Positions 12,762-13,436 of a stretch of 13,436 nucleotides of DNA are shown here, one piece after another (position 1 is the stretch's first letter; every line of letters begins with the position of its first letter). Source of the stretch: SIG588 sp045597045 (GTDB lineage Bacteria > Bacillota > Clostridia > Oscillospirales > Acutalibacteraceae); assembly GCA_045597045.1 (NCBI GenBank), contig JAZODN010000094.1:1-13436 (forward strand), written 5' to 3'. The notes below the pieces were generated by a model that saw only the letters and a list, made by a program, of their open reading frames with translations, was not told the DNA's origin and did no database searches. The translations under genes and the position numbers were made by a program.

Positions 12762-13436
12762 TTAATCCAAGAAATCCTTCAGCTTTTTGCTGCGGCTGGG
12801 ATGACGCAATTTGCGCAACGCTTTCGCTTCGATCTGGCGAATACGCTCACGGGTCACGTCGAATTCCTTGCCCACCTCTTCCAACGTGCGCGGACGGCCG
12901 TCTTCCAAACCAAAGCGCAGCTGCAGCACCTTCGCTTCACGCGGTGTCAGCGTGGAAAGCACCTCGCTCAGCTGCTCACGCAGCAGGGTATGAGAGGCTG
13001 CATCTGCCGGCGCCGGCGCATCGTCGTCGGGAATAAAGTCACCGAGGTGGCTGTCCTCTTCCTCGCCGATCGGCGTTTCCAACGAAACCGGCTCTTGCGC
13101 CACGCGCATGATCTCGCGCACCTTATCCACCGACATTTCAAGCCGCTGGGCAATTTCCTCCACCGAAGGCTCGTGGCCGTTTTCGTGCAGCAGCTGGCTG
13201 GATACCTTCTTCACCTTGTTGATGGTCTCCACCATGTGCACCGGAATACGAATAGTACGTGCCTGGTCGGCAATCGCACGAGTAATCGCCTGACGAATCC
13301 ACCACGTGGCATACGTCGAAAATTTAAAGCCCTTGGTGCAATCGAACTTTTCCACCGCTTTGATCAAGCCGAGGTTACCCTCTTGAATCAAATCCAAAAA
13401 CTGCATACCGCGCCCGACATACCGCTTGGCAATACT
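12762..13436 (-). CDS. rpoD: Primary sigma factor of RNA polymerase, 3' part (partial)
   Basis: The C-terminal 224 residues are visible; the N-terminus lies outside the right edge and the frame runs open to 13436. Region 2 is seen in SIAKRYVGRGMQFLDLIQEG, then KGFKFSTYATWWIRQAITRA, which melts and reads the -10 box. Region 3 follows (NKVKKVSSQLLHENGHEPSVEE). Region 4 has the -35-binding helix-turn-helix, with TPREAKVLQLRFGL and the stretch EVGKEFDVTRERIRQIEAK. The sequence ends in LRHPSRSKKLKDFLD. This is the housekeeping sigma-70/SigA, essential in bacteria, and it anchors the window as chromosome. No terminator separates it from the Rrf2 gene. Confidence 0.97.
   Translation of the reverse strand, partial: SIAKRYVGRGMQFLDLIQEGNLGLIKAVEKFDCTKGFKFSTYATWWIRQAITRAIADQARTIRIPVHMVETINKVKKVSSQLLHENGHEPSVEEIAQRLEMSVDKVREIMRVAQEPVSLETPIGEEEDSHLGDFIPDDDAPAPADAASHTLLREQLSEVLSTLTPREAKVLQLRFGLEDGRPRTLEEVGKEFDVTRERIRQIEAKALRKLRHPSRSKKLKDFLD

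Noticed and set aside
1..13436. CRISPR arrays, tRNA or rRNA genes, insertion sequences
   Set aside because: No regularly spaced repeats, tRNA-like cloverleaf, rRNA sequence or transposase-like protein was seen by reading both strands.

Overview
The window reads as bacterial chromosome from a GC-rich member of the Clostridia. Oscillospirales-like is my best guess, based on strong GGAGG ribosome-binding sites, the sigma factor and ABC-F sequences, a C_GCAxxG_C_C protein, and a terminase and portal of a type familiar from clostridial prophages. Species cannot be told from this sequence. All genes but the first lie on the minus strand, so gene order is described from right to left.

Right part (13436 to about 6744) is ordinary host chromosome. 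It starts with the 3' two-thirds of the housekeeping sigma factor gene (rpoD/sigA). An Rrf2-family regulator with three C-terminal cysteines follows, then an ABC-F ATPase coupled to it. A second unit with its own promoter (10398-10426) carries a NUDIX hydrolase, a CDF metal transporter with a manganese-type N-D-D-D site, a RimK-like ATP-grasp ligase, a GNAT acetyltransferase and a C_GCAxxG_C_C protein. These genes overlap or are separated by only a few bases. The unit ends at a strong minus-strand intrinsic terminator (6744-6803).

Left part (6653 to 240) is a compact nine-gene phage head and DNA-packaging cassette. In order it encodes a small acidic protein (86 aa), terminase small subunit, a 56-aa coiled-coil protein, terminase large subunit, a 78-aa single-pass membrane protein, a P22-type portal, a scaffold-like protein, a major capsid protein and a small head-completion (gp4-like) protein. 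All frames are open and several genes are coupled by ATGA/GTGA overlaps. A textbook promoter (TTGACA-17-TATAAT) sits immediately before the first gene. No integrase, repressor, replication, tail or lysis gene is present between the host genes on the two sides. An intrinsic terminator (641-670) separates the capsid gene from the last gene.

The far left (1-238) holds the 3' end of a plus-strand gene for a Thr/Ala/Pro-rich surface protein with a C-terminal membrane anchor, followed by its own terminator, which converges on the cassette.

The point of greatest interest is that the packaging and procapsid set looks intact, transcriptionally insulated and apparently driven by a consensus promoter, yet stands alone. 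It could be a decaying prophage cut down to its head module, a capsid-forming satellite whose other genes lie elsewhere, or a domesticated capsid or gene-transfer system. The window alone cannot choose between these.
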